Shown: positions 18,383 to 28,194, counted from the first letter of the stretch. The stretch: 64,000 nt of DNA from CAYOHG01 sp964465125 (GCA_964465125.1 CAYXIO010000003.1:101921-165920), one strand, 5' to 3'. The notes: a model not told the origin generated them from the letters alone. Program-made: numbers and translations.

Positions 18383-20863
18383 TCAGGTCCAACCCCAGCG
18401 CCGGCGGATGGCCCACTCGGCGCCCAGGGCGAGCACCAGCATCGTCAGCACCCATGCCGGACTCGTGCGCACCCAGGAGGTTCGAATCTCGCGCTCGACA
18501 CGTCGGCGCAGATCGCGCGCCGCCAGCCGCTGCAAGGCCGGCCCGAGCTGATCGAGCTGAAGAAAAGCGCCCCCGGCGTCGGCGGTGCGCGCCGCCGCCT
18601 GCTCGAGCAGCTCGAGGTTCTGCGTCGGCGGCTCCAGCTCCAGCGAGCGGTCGACCAGCACCAGCCGGGCGCGGGCCGCCAGCCGCTGCGTCGCCGCCGA
18701 CCCCGGCGAACGGCCGGGTTCAGCCACTTCGACCGCCAGCTCAAGTTCGTAGCTGCCGACCGTCAGCTCACCCGCCGGAAAATCGCGCGGCAACTCCGCG
18801 CGCCACTCGCCGGAGTCCCTGCGAAGCGGGATCAACCATCCGGCCGGCGCGCTGGCGGCCGAGGCGGGCGCCGAATCGGCCGCAGGCCGGGAGTCGACCT
18901 CGGGCGGCTGCTCCGAGCGCGCTTCATCGCCCAGCGAGCGAAGCCGGAGTTGCGCCGAGGCGAAGCGCGGCTCGCGCTCAAAGCCGGTCACGCCGGCCCG
19001 AATCCGGATCGGCTGACGCCCGCGCCGCACCCCCGCGACCAGATACTGAGATGCATCCGTGGCGATCCACGCCGACGGCCTGCGATTGGCCAGCCACGCG
19101 ATCGCGCCGCGCCAGAAGCGCGCCTGAAGCTCCGCCCCCGCGTCCGACGCCAGCGCCCACGGCCAGGTGGCGTCGACCGCCGACATCAGCACGCGCCCGG
19201 CGCCGACCTCCGCCGCAACCAGCAGCGGGTCGTCATTCGCACCGACCCCGAGCACCTGCGACAGGACGCTCAGATCCGCAAGCTGCACGCTGCTGGGAAG
19301 CGGCACATCAACCACCGCCAAAGCGGCGGCCGGATCGGTCGCACCGGCGCCCTCCACGGCGAATAGCGGATGATTGCGGCCGGCTTCGGTCACGCTCAGC
19401 GTGGTCTGAACCGCCGCCGGTCGCAGCACGACACCTGCGGGGAGCAGGGCAAGCAGCGGCGAACGGCTGCGCGAAAGCGTCGCGAGAGAGGGTCCGCCTT
19501 GCAGCATCACGCCCGCGCCCTCGCGCTGCACCAGCTCCGTCAGCCGGCGGGCCAGCTCCGGATCGAGCGCATCCTCGGCCGATTCACCGATCAGGATCAC
19601 GTCGCAGCCCGCTTGCAGCCGATCGCGCAGCACGTCCATCGCCGCCGCATCCTGGAGCAGCACGAGCGTCCGCTCGAAGCGTTTCGGATCGGACAGCGCC
19701 CGGCTGATGAACCCCAGTTCGGTCCGGGCGCGCTGCTCAATCAGCAGTACTTGAATGCGGTCATCCATGACCTCGATCAACGCGGTCTTTTCGCTGCACA
19801 GGGGGCCCTCGGGCGCGTCGAGCGTCAGACGCAGCGTCAGCCGGTGTACTCCCGCCGACGGCGCGGCGAGCTCGACCGATTGACGCAGGAGCGGATCATC
19901 GGGCCGCACGCGAAGCGCGTAGTCGGCTGCCGGCTCGGGCGCGTCGTCCCAGCGCGCTTCCAGGCTCGCCGCCGAGTCCGTATCCGCGCGCACCCGCACC
20001 GCGACAGGTATGGCTAGCTGCTCGCGCGCCCGTACGCGGCCCGGCACGCGCAACGGCTCCCAGGCGATCGGCGGATCGTCGGCCCGACTCGCCGCGGCGA
20101 CCGCCAGAAGCGCGGTCCCTTGCCGGTCGAGGGCGGCAGCGAGATTCAGCAGTTCCTCCGGCGACGCGACGTTCTCAGCGCCGTCGCTGATCAGCACGAT
20201 CGCGTGCGGCGCGCCGCCGTCGGCGTCGCGCAGCCGGCTCGCGTGCGTCAGCGCCGCCGACAGCGCGCTCAACTCCGCGTCCGGATGGATCGCCCAGTCG
20301 GAAAGCGGGACGGGCGATTCTCCGGGCGCCAGGCGGTGCAGCTCGAACCGGTCGGCCAGCGCGCGCAGCGTGCCCACGTTCCCGGCAAGCTCGGCGTTCA
20401 CGCGGTCCGCGCGCGAATGACCGAGCTCCTCGATCGACATCGACTTCGACGAATCCAGCACGAAGGCCAGCGACGGCTTGTGCCAATCGACGGCCGTATG
20501 CGCCCACTCGGGCCGCAGCAGCAGGGCCGTCAGCAGCAGCAGCGCTGCGAAGCGCAGCGTTCGGCAGGCGCGCCGCGCCGGCTTGGAAAGGGCCGATTCG
20601 GCCGATGGGTACGCTGCCGAGGAGGCAGAGCCGCACAGCACGAGCAGCGCCGCCGGCAGCAGCAGCGACAGCAGCGGATGATCGGGCCGCGCCGCGAGCA
20701 GGCCCGCCGCGCCGCCGGCGACCAGTCCGGCCGAGATCGCCGTGACAGCCGGCCGGCGCCTCCGGCCGCGCTCCCGCGTGATCCAGAGAATCATCAGAAC
20801 GAGCGCGGCGCAGACCGGCAAGGCGGCCAGCGGAGATTCGAAGCCCAATTCCGCAACCAGCAT
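18383..20863 (-). CDS. Membrane protein with vWA domain and glutamine-amidotransferase-like domain
   Basis: This is an 826-residue protein. The N-terminus has about three membrane segments (residues 13-27, 42-57, 63-80) and a fourth near 104-117, followed by a von Willebrand A domain with an intact MIDAS start D137-S-S139-K-S141 and the later VLISDGAEN. Residues about 385-600 resemble the class-I glutamine-amidotransferase-like fold found in such proteins (DVILIGESAEDAL, GVMLQGGPSL) without an obvious catalytic Cys-His pair. A C-terminal membrane segment (WVLTMLVLALGAEWAI) ends the protein. Planctomycetes often carry such genes near MoxR ATPases, but none is seen here. Function unknown. Confidence 0.8.
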   Translation of the reverse strand: MLVAELGFESPLAALPVCAALVLMILWITRERGRRRRPAVTAISAGLVAGGAAGLLAARPDHPLLSLLLPAALLVLCGSASSAAYPSAESALSKPARRACRTLRFAALLLLTALLLRPEWAHTAVDWHKPSLAFVLDSSKSMSIEELGHSRADRVNAELAGNVGTLRALADRFELHRLAPGESPVPLSDWAIHPDAELSALSAALTHASRLRDADGGAPHAIVLISDGAENVASPEELLNLAAALDRQGTALLAVAAASRADDPPIAWEPLRVPGRVRAREQLAIPVAVRVRADTDSAASLEARWDDAPEPAADYALRVRPDDPLLRQSVELAAPSAGVHRLTLRLTLDAPEGPLCSEKTALIEVMDDRIQVLLIEQRARTELGFISRALSDPKRFERTLVLLQDAAAMDVLRDRLQAGCDVILIGESAEDALDPELARRLTELVQREGAGVMLQGGPSLATLSRSRSPLLALLPAGVVLRPAAVQTTLSVTEAGRNHPLFAVEGAGATDPAAALAVVDVPLPSSVQLADLSVLSQVLGVGANDDPLLVAAEVGAGRVLMSAVDATWPWALASDAGAELQARFWRGAIAWLANRRPSAWIATDASQYLVAGVRRGRQPIRIRAGVTGFEREPRFASAQLRLRSLGDEARSEQPPEVDSRPAADSAPASAASAPAGWLIPLRRDSGEWRAELPRDFPAGELTVGSYELELAVEVAEPGRSPGSAATQRLAARARLVLVDRSLELEPPTQNLELLEQAAARTADAGGAFLQLDQLGPALQRLAARDLRRRVEREIRTSWVRTSPAWVLTMLVLALGAEWAIRRRWGWT

Positions 20864-20991
20864 GGGACCTCGCTGTACCGCACGACGCGTTCGCGCTGGG
20901 GCACGATAGAAGCGCGCCCGCCGCTAGCCAAGCCATCCCTGCGCGCCGCTATACTGGCATCCGCGTCCCAACCCAAGGTCGAGGTGCTCTG
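20864..20991 (+). promoter_or_regulatory. Upstream region of the 2Fe-2S ferredoxin gene with a -10 box
   Basis: TATACT at 20950-20955 predicts a start near 20962 and a leader of about 30 bases. No convincing -35 hexamer lies 17 bases upstream. Confidence 0.3.
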
Positions 20992-21351
20992 ATGGCGAAC
21001 TTCGAGCGGCACGTCTTCATCTGCGAGAATCAGCGCGAGCCGGGACATCCGCGCGGCTGCTGCTTCAGCAAGGGCGCCACCGCCGTCCGCGAGGCGTTCA
21101 AGGAAGCCCTCAAGCGCCACGGCCTCAGCAAGCGCATTCGGTCCAACAAGTCGGGTTGCCTCGATCAGTGCGAGCACGGCGTAACCGTCGTCGTGTATCC
21201 CGAGCAGGTCTGGTATGGCTTCGTCAAGCCGGAGGACGTCGACGAGATCGTGCAGAAGCACCTGATCGGCGACGAGCCGGTCAAGCGGCTGATGCTCGCG
21301 GACGGCTGCGTGAACACCGCGTCGTGCCCGCACAAGGGCCGCGCTGGCTGA
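20992..21351 (+). CDS. Thioredoxin-like [2Fe-2S] ferredoxin
   Basis: This is a 119-residue protein of the thioredoxin-like ferredoxin family (Aquifex Fd4/NuoE-like). The opening RHVFICENQREPGHPRGCC and later SGCLDQCEHG supply the four cysteines (C11, C23 or C24, C56, C60), followed by VVVYPEQVWYGFV. Two further cysteines near the C-terminus (C106 and C112 region) are outside the core. The ATG is preceded by GAGGTG. Redox partner unknown; it stands alone, divergent from the vWA gene. Confidence 0.88.
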   Translation: MANFERHVFICENQREPGHPRGCCFSKGATAVREAFKEALKRHGLSKRIRSNKSGCLDQCEHGVTVVVYPEQVWYGFVKPEDVDEIVQKHLIGDEPVKRLMLADGCVNTASCPHKGRAG

Positions 21352-21604
21352 AAACGCCCGTCACGCCGCGCACATGCCTGGGTGGCAGAGCTACGCCGTT
21401 CCGGTTGGATGATCCTGCCAGAACGGCGCGCCGCCGCGCGCAATCGGCGGGTGGCTTCTGATTCATAACCTATTTACCGTAAGTATCTTATGTCACGATC
21501 GCCGCCGAGCCAGCGCCCGGCACGGACTTTGCAGTTCTCCAAGCGTGGACCCGCGGCCCGCGCGCGGGTGAAAAAAACTGGACGTGAACGCAAGGAGACC
21601 GGCG

Positions 21605-22039
21605 ATGCTGGCTGCTCGAATCAATCCGTGGTTCGCCTTTCAGGAGTTGCAGCGCGAGGTGGATCGCGTGCTCGACACCGTCGGCGTGAACTCGCCGCGG
21701 ACGACGCTCGCGCGTGTCTTCCCGGCGTTGAATGTCTGGGATGAAGGCGACGCGCTGGTGGCCGAGGCCGAACTGCCTGGCCTCAAGAGCGACGACCTCG
21801 AAATCCTCGCCCAGGGAAACACGCTCACGCTCAAGGGCACCCGCCGGACAGCGGACGCCGACGGCGCGGTCTATCACCGTCGCGAGCGCGAGTCGGGCGG
21901 ATTCAGCCGGATCATCACCCTGCCGGCGGACGTCGACGCGGAGCGCGTCGAAGCCACGCTGAAGGACGGCGTCTTGACGGTGCGGCTGCCGAAGGCTGAG
22001 GCTGCCCGTCCGCGCAAGGTGACCGTGAGCACGAACTAG
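21605..22039 (+). CDS. Small heat-shock protein (Hsp20/α-crystallin), copy A
   Basis: This is a 144-residue ATP-independent holdase. The start ATG 21605 has AAGGAG seven bases upstream; an in-frame ATG seven codons earlier is less well placed. The N-terminus INPWFAFQELQREVDRVLD is typical. The α-crystallin domain spans about residues 38-135, with AELPGLKSDDLEI and the terminal GVLTVRLPK motif. It is followed after 26 bases by a second, divergent Hsp20, probably co-transcribed. Confidence 0.95.
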   Translation: MLAARINPWFAFQELQREVDRVLDTVGVNSPRTTLARVFPALNVWDEGDALVAEAELPGLKSDDLEILAQGNTLTLKGTRRTADADGAVYHRRERESGGFSRIITLPADVDAERVEATLKDGVLTVRLPKAEAARPRKVTVSTN

Positions 22040-22065
22040 GCAACACCAACCGGGGAGAAACGACC

Positions 22066-22464
22066 ATGAACGCGACGCCGACCCAGAATGATTGTCGAAC
22101 CGACGAACCGCGCGCGATCGACCACCGCGAAGAGGCGTATCTGCCCGCAGTGGACATCGTTGAGGAGCCGGAGCGTCTGGTGCTGCGGGCGGATCTGCCT
22201 GGAGTGCGGGCCGAGGACCTGGATGTGAATTTCGAGCGCGGGCGGCTCACCCTTTGCGGCCGGGTCGCGCCGCGAACCGCCCCCGCCGAGCGGCGCTGGC
22301 TGCTGAGCGAGTACGGCGTCGGCGACTTCCTGCGCAGCTTCGAGCTGAGCGACGCCATCGACGCGAGCCGCATCGAAGCGCAGCTCCGCGACGGTGAGCT
22401 GACGCTCGTACTGCCGAAGTCGCAGGAGATTCTGCCGCGCAGGATCGCCGTGCGCAGCGAATAG
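22066..22464 (+). CDS. Small heat-shock protein (Hsp20/α-crystallin), copy B
   Basis: This is a 132-residue Hsp20 with a shorter N-terminal arm than copy A. The domain includes DIVEEPERLVLRADLPGV, AEDLDVNFERGRLTL and GELTLVLPKSQEI, ending in RRIAVRSE. GGGAGA precedes the ATG. The pair may form mixed oligomers, as is common for tandem Hsp20 genes; that is an inference. Confidence 0.94.
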   Translation: MNATPTQNDCRTDEPRAIDHREEAYLPAVDIVEEPERLVLRADLPGVRAEDLDVNFERGRLTLCGRVAPRTAPAERRWLLSEYGVGDFLRSFELSDAIDASRIEAQLRDGELTLVLPKSQEILPRRIAVRSE

Positions 22465-22514
22465 CGCCCCGCATCGCCGAGCCCCTGCTCGGCGCACCGC
22501 CGCCAGGCAGCCGA

Positions 22515-22555
22515 CGACCCGCGCGATCGCCTGATCGGCGGGTCGCGGTCTTTTC
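22515..22555 (+). terminator. Intrinsic terminator after the hsp20 pair
   Basis: CGACCCGC (22515-22522) pairs with GCGGGTCG (22538-22545). The loop region contains a further GATC/GATC match, and TCTTTT follows at 22550-22555. It lies 50 bases after the second hsp20 gene. Confidence 0.6.
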
Positions 22556-22574
22556 TGACTACAATCCGTGCAGC

Positions 22575-23738
22575 ATGGCTTCGCCGCGGGTCGGTAACGA
22601 CGTGGTCATCGTGGGCGGCGGAATCATCGGCCTGGCCTGTGCGTGGCGCCTCGCCGGCGAAGGCGCGCGCGTCGCGCTGCTCGAGCGCGGGGAGTGCGGC
22701 CGCGAGGCGTCCTGGGCCGGCGCCGGGATCGTCCATGCGGGCTCGCCGTCGCGCACCGATGCGCTCGCTCAGCTCCGCCGCGCCAGCGCGGCCCAATACC
22801 CCGCCTTCGCGCGCCAACTGCACGAGGAAAGCGGCATCGACCCGGAATTCCGGGTGTGCGGAAGCCTTGACGTCATCACCGACGACAACCAGGCCGCCTC
22901 CGCCCGACGCGATTGCGCCGCTGACCCGCGATTGAAGCTGCTTTCCGCGGAGCACGCCGTCGCGGTCGAGCCCCATCTGACGCGCTCGCAGCGCGGCGCG
23001 CTGCTCGACCCGGACGCGGCCCAGGTGCGCAATCCCCGGCTGCTGGCTGCGCTGCGGTCGGCGTGCGCCGCCCGCGGCGTGCAGATTCGAGAGCACGCGG
23101 CCGTGCGGACGCTCCGCCTGGACGCGGGGCGCGCCGTCGCGGCGCGACTCGACGCGCAGGACGTGCACGCGGATTGGATCGTGCTCGCGGCGGGCGCTTG
23201 GTCGACGCAGCTTTTCGTGGAGTCCGACGAATCCGTGCGCGTTCACCCGGTACGCGGCCAGATCGTGCTGCTGGAGCAGACGCCGCCTGCTCTGAGACAC
23301 GTCGTTCAGGCTGGCAAGTCGTATCTGGTCGGCCGGGACGACGGGCGGGTGCTGATCGGAGCGACCGAAGAGCCCGACGCCGGCTTCGATAAACGCCCGA
23401 CCGCGGAAGGCGTGAGCAAGCTGCTCGATTTCGCGCTGCGGACCGTGCCGGAGCTGCGACGCGCCGTGCTCGTCACCGCCTGGGCCGGCCTTCGACCGGG
23501 AACGCCGGACGGCCGGCCCTATATCGGCCCGCATCCGCATGCGGCGAATCTGCTCGTCGCCGCCGGCCACATGCGCAGCGGCCTGACGCTTGCCCCGGTC
23601 ACGGCCGAGTTGATCACGCAGTTGGTACTCGGCCGCGCGCCTCAGCTCCCGACAGCCCCGTTTCTGCCCGGCCGCGCCACCGCCCCCGAGCGGCCGCGCG
23701 CCGCCGCTCCGCGTCCGTCCTCCGGCCTCCAGCCCTGA
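22575..23738 (+). CDS. thiO: FAD-dependent glycine/D-amino-acid oxidase (ThiO-like)
   Basis: This is a 387-residue flavoprotein of the DAO family. VVIVGGGIIGLACAWRLA is the N-terminal dinucleotide-binding motif. SWAGAGIVHAG, VRGQIVLLEQ, DDGRVLIGATEEPDAGFD and AGLRPGTPDGRPYIG match glycine oxidases that make iminoglycine for thiamine thiazole. The end is an alanine/proline-rich tail. No other thi gene is nearby, so the thiamine role rests on family resemblance. TACAAT at 22560-22565 lies only nine bases before the ATG and no Shine-Dalgarno is visible, suggesting a leaderless mRNA. Confidence 0.85.
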   Translation: MASPRVGNDVVIVGGGIIGLACAWRLAGEGARVALLERGECGREASWAGAGIVHAGSPSRTDALAQLRRASAAQYPAFARQLHEESGIDPEFRVCGSLDVITDDNQAASARRDCAADPRLKLLSAEHAVAVEPHLTRSQRGALLDPDAAQVRNPRLLAALRSACAARGVQIREHAAVRTLRLDAGRAVAARLDAQDVHADWIVLAAGAWSTQLFVESDESVRVHPVRGQIVLLEQTPPALRHVVQAGKSYLVGRDDGRVLIGATEEPDAGFDKRPTAEGVSKLLDFALRTVPELRRAVLVTAWAGLRPGTPDGRPYIGPHPHAANLLVAAGHMRSGLTLAPVTAELITQLVLGRAPQLPTAPFLPGRATAPERPRAAAPRPSSGLQP

Positions 23739-23812
23739 GCAGGACACCGCGTTGCCGGCGGTCCTACAATGCCTGCGATCGCCCGGCCGGGCGACGAGGA
23801 GTTCAAGCGCGA

Positions 23813-26800
23813 GTGGGCACGAGCCGCAGAACGGGCCGAGGCATTGTCGTCACGGTGCTCGCTGCGCTGGCCGCCCTCCACCGGGCGCCGCCGTCCACCG
23901 CCGGCGCGGGCGACCTCGATGCCTGGAGTCCCGAGTCGCGCCCGGCTCTGGACCTCTACCTCGCCGAACGATACGCCGAGGCGCAGCAATGGGCCGTACG
24001 CGCGGCGGCGACGGCGATCGGCCCCGAGGTGCGGGCTGATTTCGACGCCATTCGCGCCATGTGCCTGCTGCGCGGGGAGAGCCGCTCCGATCGGGAAGCC
24101 GGCCGAAACGAGTTGCTCGGGCTCGCCGCGGCGCGCCCCGAGATCATCGAGCGCCCGGAATGCCTGCTGGCACTCGGCGTCGGGCTGACCGCGCTGCACG
24201 AAACCGCCGCCGCCCTGCTGCAACTGCACACGGCGGCCGAGCGACTCGACTCCGCCGACCTGAGGGAGCGGGCCGCCGCGGCGCGCGTCGCGCTGATCAA
24301 CGCGTGGGCCGTACACGGAGAGTGGGAGGTCCCGGTCCCCGGCGTGATCGAGTCTCGCCCCGCCAATGCCGCGGCGATGGAAGCGACGCGACTTGAGCGC
24401 ATGCGCGCCCTGCGCGCCGAGGCGGAGTCGCGAGGCGCACCCGCGGATGCGCTTGACCGGATGGATGTGATCCTCGCGCGTTATCTTCTCGCGCGGGTGG
24501 ACTCGCAGGACGCCGCCACCGCGCTGCTGCGCGACATCGCTCAGCGGCCGCGGCGGAATCGCGCGACCGGGGAGGCCTGCCTGATCCTGGCGGAAACGCT
24601 GGAATCCCAAGGGCAATTCGACGAGGCGTTGGACCTGTACGCGCGCGTCGCGAGCGCTGAGGTCGGGGAGCTCAGCGAAGCCGCCCGCCGCCGGCGCGAC
24701 GCGGTGCTCCGGCCGGCGCTCGAACTCGCAGAAGTCGCCGGGCCCGCCGATCAACCCGCTCGCGTGAGCTTCACCGCCCGCAACGTACGCGCGGTGCGCG
24801 TCGAAGTGCGGCGGATCGATCTGCCGAGCTGGCTTGAGCGCAACCAGGGACGCTTGAATGATGCACAGCTTCCGGCGACCGGCGCGCTCGTCGCAACGCG
24901 CGATTATCGCGGCGACGCGACCGTGCACGCCGCATGGCAGCCGCCCGCCGATCAGGCGACCTTTGAGCTGCCGGCCGGCGCGTATGTGGTGATTGCGACG
25001 GCGGATTCGAGCGGCGGGCAGACGCTGACGGCCCAGCAGCTCGTCGTGATCGGCGCGCTGGAAGCCAGCGTGATCGTCGGACGCGAGCGCGCCCTGGCCT
25101 GGATTCGCGACGCGCGCGAAGGCGCGCAGGCGAGCCCACGCTCGGCCCGGCTGCGATTCTGGCAGAGCGGGGCCTTCGTCCCGCGTTCGGCGGAGTTCCG
25201 CGACGGGCTAGCCTGGCTCACACTGGGCGGCGAAAGCCGAGTGCTGCGCGACCGGCGTTGGGTCGCATTGATCGAGAGCGACGACGCGCTGGCGCTGTGT
25301 CGGGGCGAACTGCCCGGACCGGAAAAGGACGTACCGCCCGCAGCCATGCTCTCCGTCACGCCCACCGAAATCGACGCGGACGGCGTGCTGCACGTGGCGG
25401 GCATGCTGGTTCGAACGGAAGCGCAGACGCAGGCGACCCGCTCCGCCCTGTCGTTGCAGGTGCTTGATGCGCTCGGACGCGCGCGCGGCGGCGCCGAACT
25501 GACACCCGACGCCTCGGGGTTCTTCGCGACCAGCCTCCCGCTGGAGCAAGCCGCCGGTGGCGACAAGCTGCGCGTCGTGTTACGCTCCGATCGACAGGTT
25601 GTTCCGGTATTCGGGTCGGTGCCGATGATCTCAGTCGCCGACGGCGAACCCGGCGCGCTGAACCTGAAGCTCGAAGCGCTGCCCATGGCCCGCGCCGGCG
25701 CCGACGCCATCCGCACCGCCGTCTCGGCGTACTTCAGCGACGGCACGCCCCTCGCCGCCGGCAGCCGGCTGCGCTATTGGGCGCGCGGCGTGCGGCTCCC
25801 GATCACCGGCCTGCGCGAAACGCATTGGGCCAGCAACGCGCTGGACGGCCACGGCGCGCTCGACGCCGCAGGTGAGACGCAGATCGTGACGCCGCTCGCG
25901 CTCATCGGTGCCGACCAGCCGCCCGCAGCCGTCGGCGTCTGGGCGATGGCCAGCCCGCCCGACGGCCGCGCCCAGATCGCATTCTCAGAACGACTGCTCG
26001 GCGACGAATTGGCGCACCTCTGGGTGCAGTCGCGGTCGAAGTCGGCCGCACCCGGGGACGTGCTCCGCTTTCGCGTCGGCTGGTTTGATCCGCAGCACCT
26101 GGCGGACTGCGAGACGCCCTTGCTTGCCATTGTGCCGGCGCAAGGTGAAGCCACGACGCTGGTGCTCACGCCCGGTCCCGAAGGCTATGAGTCCGAGCCG
26201 TGGATCGCCCCCCACGCCGGGAATTTCCAGGTGCGCGCGGCGCTGCCGCTGCTGAATGGGCACGGTGTGACCGCCGTCGAGGAATTGTGCGTCTCGGATC
26301 AGACCGATGCGACCCAGATCACCCCGGAAGCGCCGACGACTCGCGTCGCTTCCGCCGAACTGAAGTGCGAAAGCGGCAGACCCGAGGTCGTCGTCACGCT
26401 GGTGCGCCCCCCGACCCGCCCGGTGCTTCTGGCGGTCGAGGCGGCGTCGCCGGTCGCCGCGCGGCTGGTGCCCGCCGGTTCGCAGGAATCGCCGCTGCGC
26501 ATCCCGCTTTCCGCAGGGGTGCCCGACGCACTGCGGCTGCGAGTGCTCGAAGCTTCCGGCGACGGGTCGTGCCTTGCAGCAGAGCTCCCGATTGCACGCC
26601 GCGCACGTGTCTCCGCGAGCGATCGCTTTGTTGTGAAAATCGAGGAAGAAACGCCCGGAGCTCCACAACTCCGCGTGAGCCTGAAACGCGATTCGGAATC
26701 TCCCGACGGCACCGACGTGCTGCTGCGATTGGTCCGGCTCGATTCGAGCGGCTCACTGAGCTGGATTCCAGGCACCGAGCGCACCGAAGGGCTCCGACTG

Positions 26801-27928
26801 CCGCTGCCGATCGCCGCGAACTCACGCGGCGTGCGGACGAGAGGGTCTCCGGCGGACTCGGCCGCGCTGGACCCTCCGACCGAGTCGTTCGACGCCGGCG
26901 CATGGGCAGCCCTGACTTGCGGCTCGACGGTCGCCGTGGCGAGACTCCCCGCGGAGGAGCCAACGCACGAAGCGCTTCTGCCGCTGCCGCCGGACCCCGG
27001 GCGCTATCGGCTGCATGCCATTGAACGCGGCGTTCACGGCGAACTGCGGGCGGCCGAACAAGGGTTCACGAGATCCGGACCTGCGCGTCTGCAACTCAGC
27101 ACCGTGCACCGGGCACTGCCCGGGGATCGCGGTTTCGCCTACCTCGAGGTCGAGCCGCTGAATGAGTCCCCCACCGAGATCGTGCTGACGGTTCGAGTCA
27201 CCGGCCCGCTGCATGCGGGTTCGATCCGAGCTGCGGACGCCGGGGGGGCACCGCAGGCGGGCGAAGCGGCTGCTGAAGCGCGCCTGACGCTGCAACCCGG
27301 AAAACGCCGCCTGCTGAGCATCCCGTTGGAGCCCACCGGCCCGGGCGAAGCGCGGCTCAGCGTGGTCGCGCAAGAGCCTTCGCGCTCGTCGTCGGCGACG
27401 GCATCGGCCAACGTGAGCATCGCCGAGGAATACGCAGCGGCCGACGGAACGCCCGACCTTTCGATCCAGCGTCGCGTGTACTTACTCGATCGCGTCGAGC
27501 AGGATCCCGCGGACGTCGAGCTCGAAGACCCGCACAGCCCGGTCGACTCGGTGCTGAATTGGAGTCGGCGGGAGCTGTCCAGCGGCGAGCCCGTCCCGCC
27601 GGGATCGCTGCTGCTGATCGAGGACGAGTGGAATCATGCGACGGAGCTGGCGCACCTGCGCTGGCGCCAGTCGCCCGCGTCAAGCACGGTGACGCGCACG
27701 CACGATCTGGCCGATTTACGAACCGTCGGCGGCCGGGTTCCAGGCGACATCAGCGAGCTCGAGTACGAGGCGAAGCGGCTACCCGCAGGCCGGGGCCATC
27801 ACGAATTCCTGCTCGTGGCCCTGCGCCCCGGGGTGAGCCGCATGCCATCGCCGCGCATCACCGCCGAGGGCCGCGCCGTTTCGGTGCGGGTCGAGCCGGG
27901 GGAGTTCCGCCTCGTCGTTCGCGATTGA
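23813..27928 (+). CDS. Giant exported protein, α2-macroglobulin-like architecture, no thioester
   Basis: The protein has 1371 residues from GTG 23813. A hydrophobic signal (GIVVTVLAALAAL) precedes mature GAGDLDAWSPE. Residues about 30-290 are helical and alanine-rich, TPR-like (ALDLYLAERYAEAQQWAVR). From about 320 onward come β-sandwich repeats with macroglobulin-like phrases: VSFTARNVRAVRVEVRRID, GAYVVIATADSSGGQ, and near the end LPAGRGHHEFLLVALRPG, as in the bait and MG10 region of bacterial α2-macroglobulins. No CGEQ-type thioester motif is visible. It could be a structural or proteinase-trapping envelope protein; function is not established. Confidence 0.72.
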   Translation: MGTSRRTGRGIVVTVLAALAALHRAPPSTAGAGDLDAWSPESRPALDLYLAERYAEAQQWAVRAAATAIGPEVRADFDAIRAMCLLRGESRSDREAGRNELLGLAAARPEIIERPECLLALGVGLTALHETAAALLQLHTAAERLDSADLRERAAAARVALINAWAVHGEWEVPVPGVIESRPANAAAMEATRLERMRALRAEAESRGAPADALDRMDVILARYLLARVDSQDAATALLRDIAQRPRRNRATGEACLILAETLESQGQFDEALDLYARVASAEVGELSEAARRRRDAVLRPALELAEVAGPADQPARVSFTARNVRAVRVEVRRIDLPSWLERNQGRLNDAQLPATGALVATRDYRGDATVHAAWQPPADQATFELPAGAYVVIATADSSGGQTLTAQQLVVIGALEASVIVGRERALAWIRDAREGAQASPRSARLRFWQSGAFVPRSAEFRDGLAWLTLGGESRVLRDRRWVALIESDDALALCRGELPGPEKDVPPAAMLSVTPTEIDADGVLHVAGMLVRTEAQTQATRSALSLQVLDALGRARGGAELTPDASGFFATSLPLEQAAGGDKLRVVLRSDRQVVPVFGSVPMISVADGEPGALNLKLEALPMARAGADAIRTAVSAYFSDGTPLAAGSRLRYWARGVRLPITGLRETHWASNALDGHGALDAAGETQIVTPLALIGADQPPAAVGVWAMASPPDGRAQIAFSERLLGDELAHLWVQSRSKSAAPGDVLRFRVGWFDPQHLADCETPLLAIVPAQGEATTLVLTPGPEGYESEPWIAPHAGNFQVRAALPLLNGHGVTAVEELCVSDQTDATQITPEAPTTRVASAELKCESGRPEVVVTLVRPPTRPVLLAVEAASPVAARLVPAGSQESPLRIPLSAGVPDALRLRVLEASGDGSCLAAELPIARRARVSASDRFVVKIEEETPGAPQLRVSLKRDSESPDGTDVLLRLVRLDSSGSLSWIPGTERTEGLRLPLPIAANSRGVRTRGSPADSAALDPPTESFDAGAWAALTCGSTVAVARLPAEEPTHEALLPLPPDPGRYRLHAIERGVHGELRAAEQGFTRSGPARLQLSTVHRALPGDRGFAYLEVEPLNESPTEIVLTVRVTGPLHAGSIRAADAGGAPQAGEAAAEARLTLQPGKRRLLSIPLEPTGPGEARLSVVAQEPSRSSSATASANVSIAEEYAAADGTPDLSIQRRVYLLDRVEQDPADVELEDPHSPVDSVLNWSRRELSSGEPVPPGSLLLIEDEWNHATELAHLRWRQSPASSTVTRTHDLADLRTVGGRVPGDISELEYEAKRLPAGRGHHEFLLVALRPGVSRMPSPRITAEGRAVSVRVEPGEFRLVVRD

Positions 27929-28062
27929 AATGAAGCGCAACCGGTGCCGTAGTGGAGACAGAACGGCGAGCGGGCGGCTGGCTCGCTGCGACGGCAACCC
28001 GTCAGATCCTCCGCCTCCGAGTCAGACCGACGAAGCGCCGTCCGCGCAACTTTGATTACTGA

Positions 28063-28091
28063 TTGCGTGCCCCCTACCGCCCGGCTATATT
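28063..28091 (+). promoter_or_regulatory. σ70-type promoter of the secretin gene
   Basis: TTGCGT (28063-28068) and TATATT (28086-28091) are separated by 17 bases. Predicted transcription start near 28098 leaves a leader of about 97 bases before the ATG. Confidence 0.6.
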
Positions 28092-28194
28092 CCGCCGCTA
28101 GTCCGCCTGGACAAGACACACGGCTTGCAGCACCAGTCGGCGTCGTGTGCGGTGGCAACGTCGACTGCCGTCCTGCCTTCGGGAGAGCGATTCC

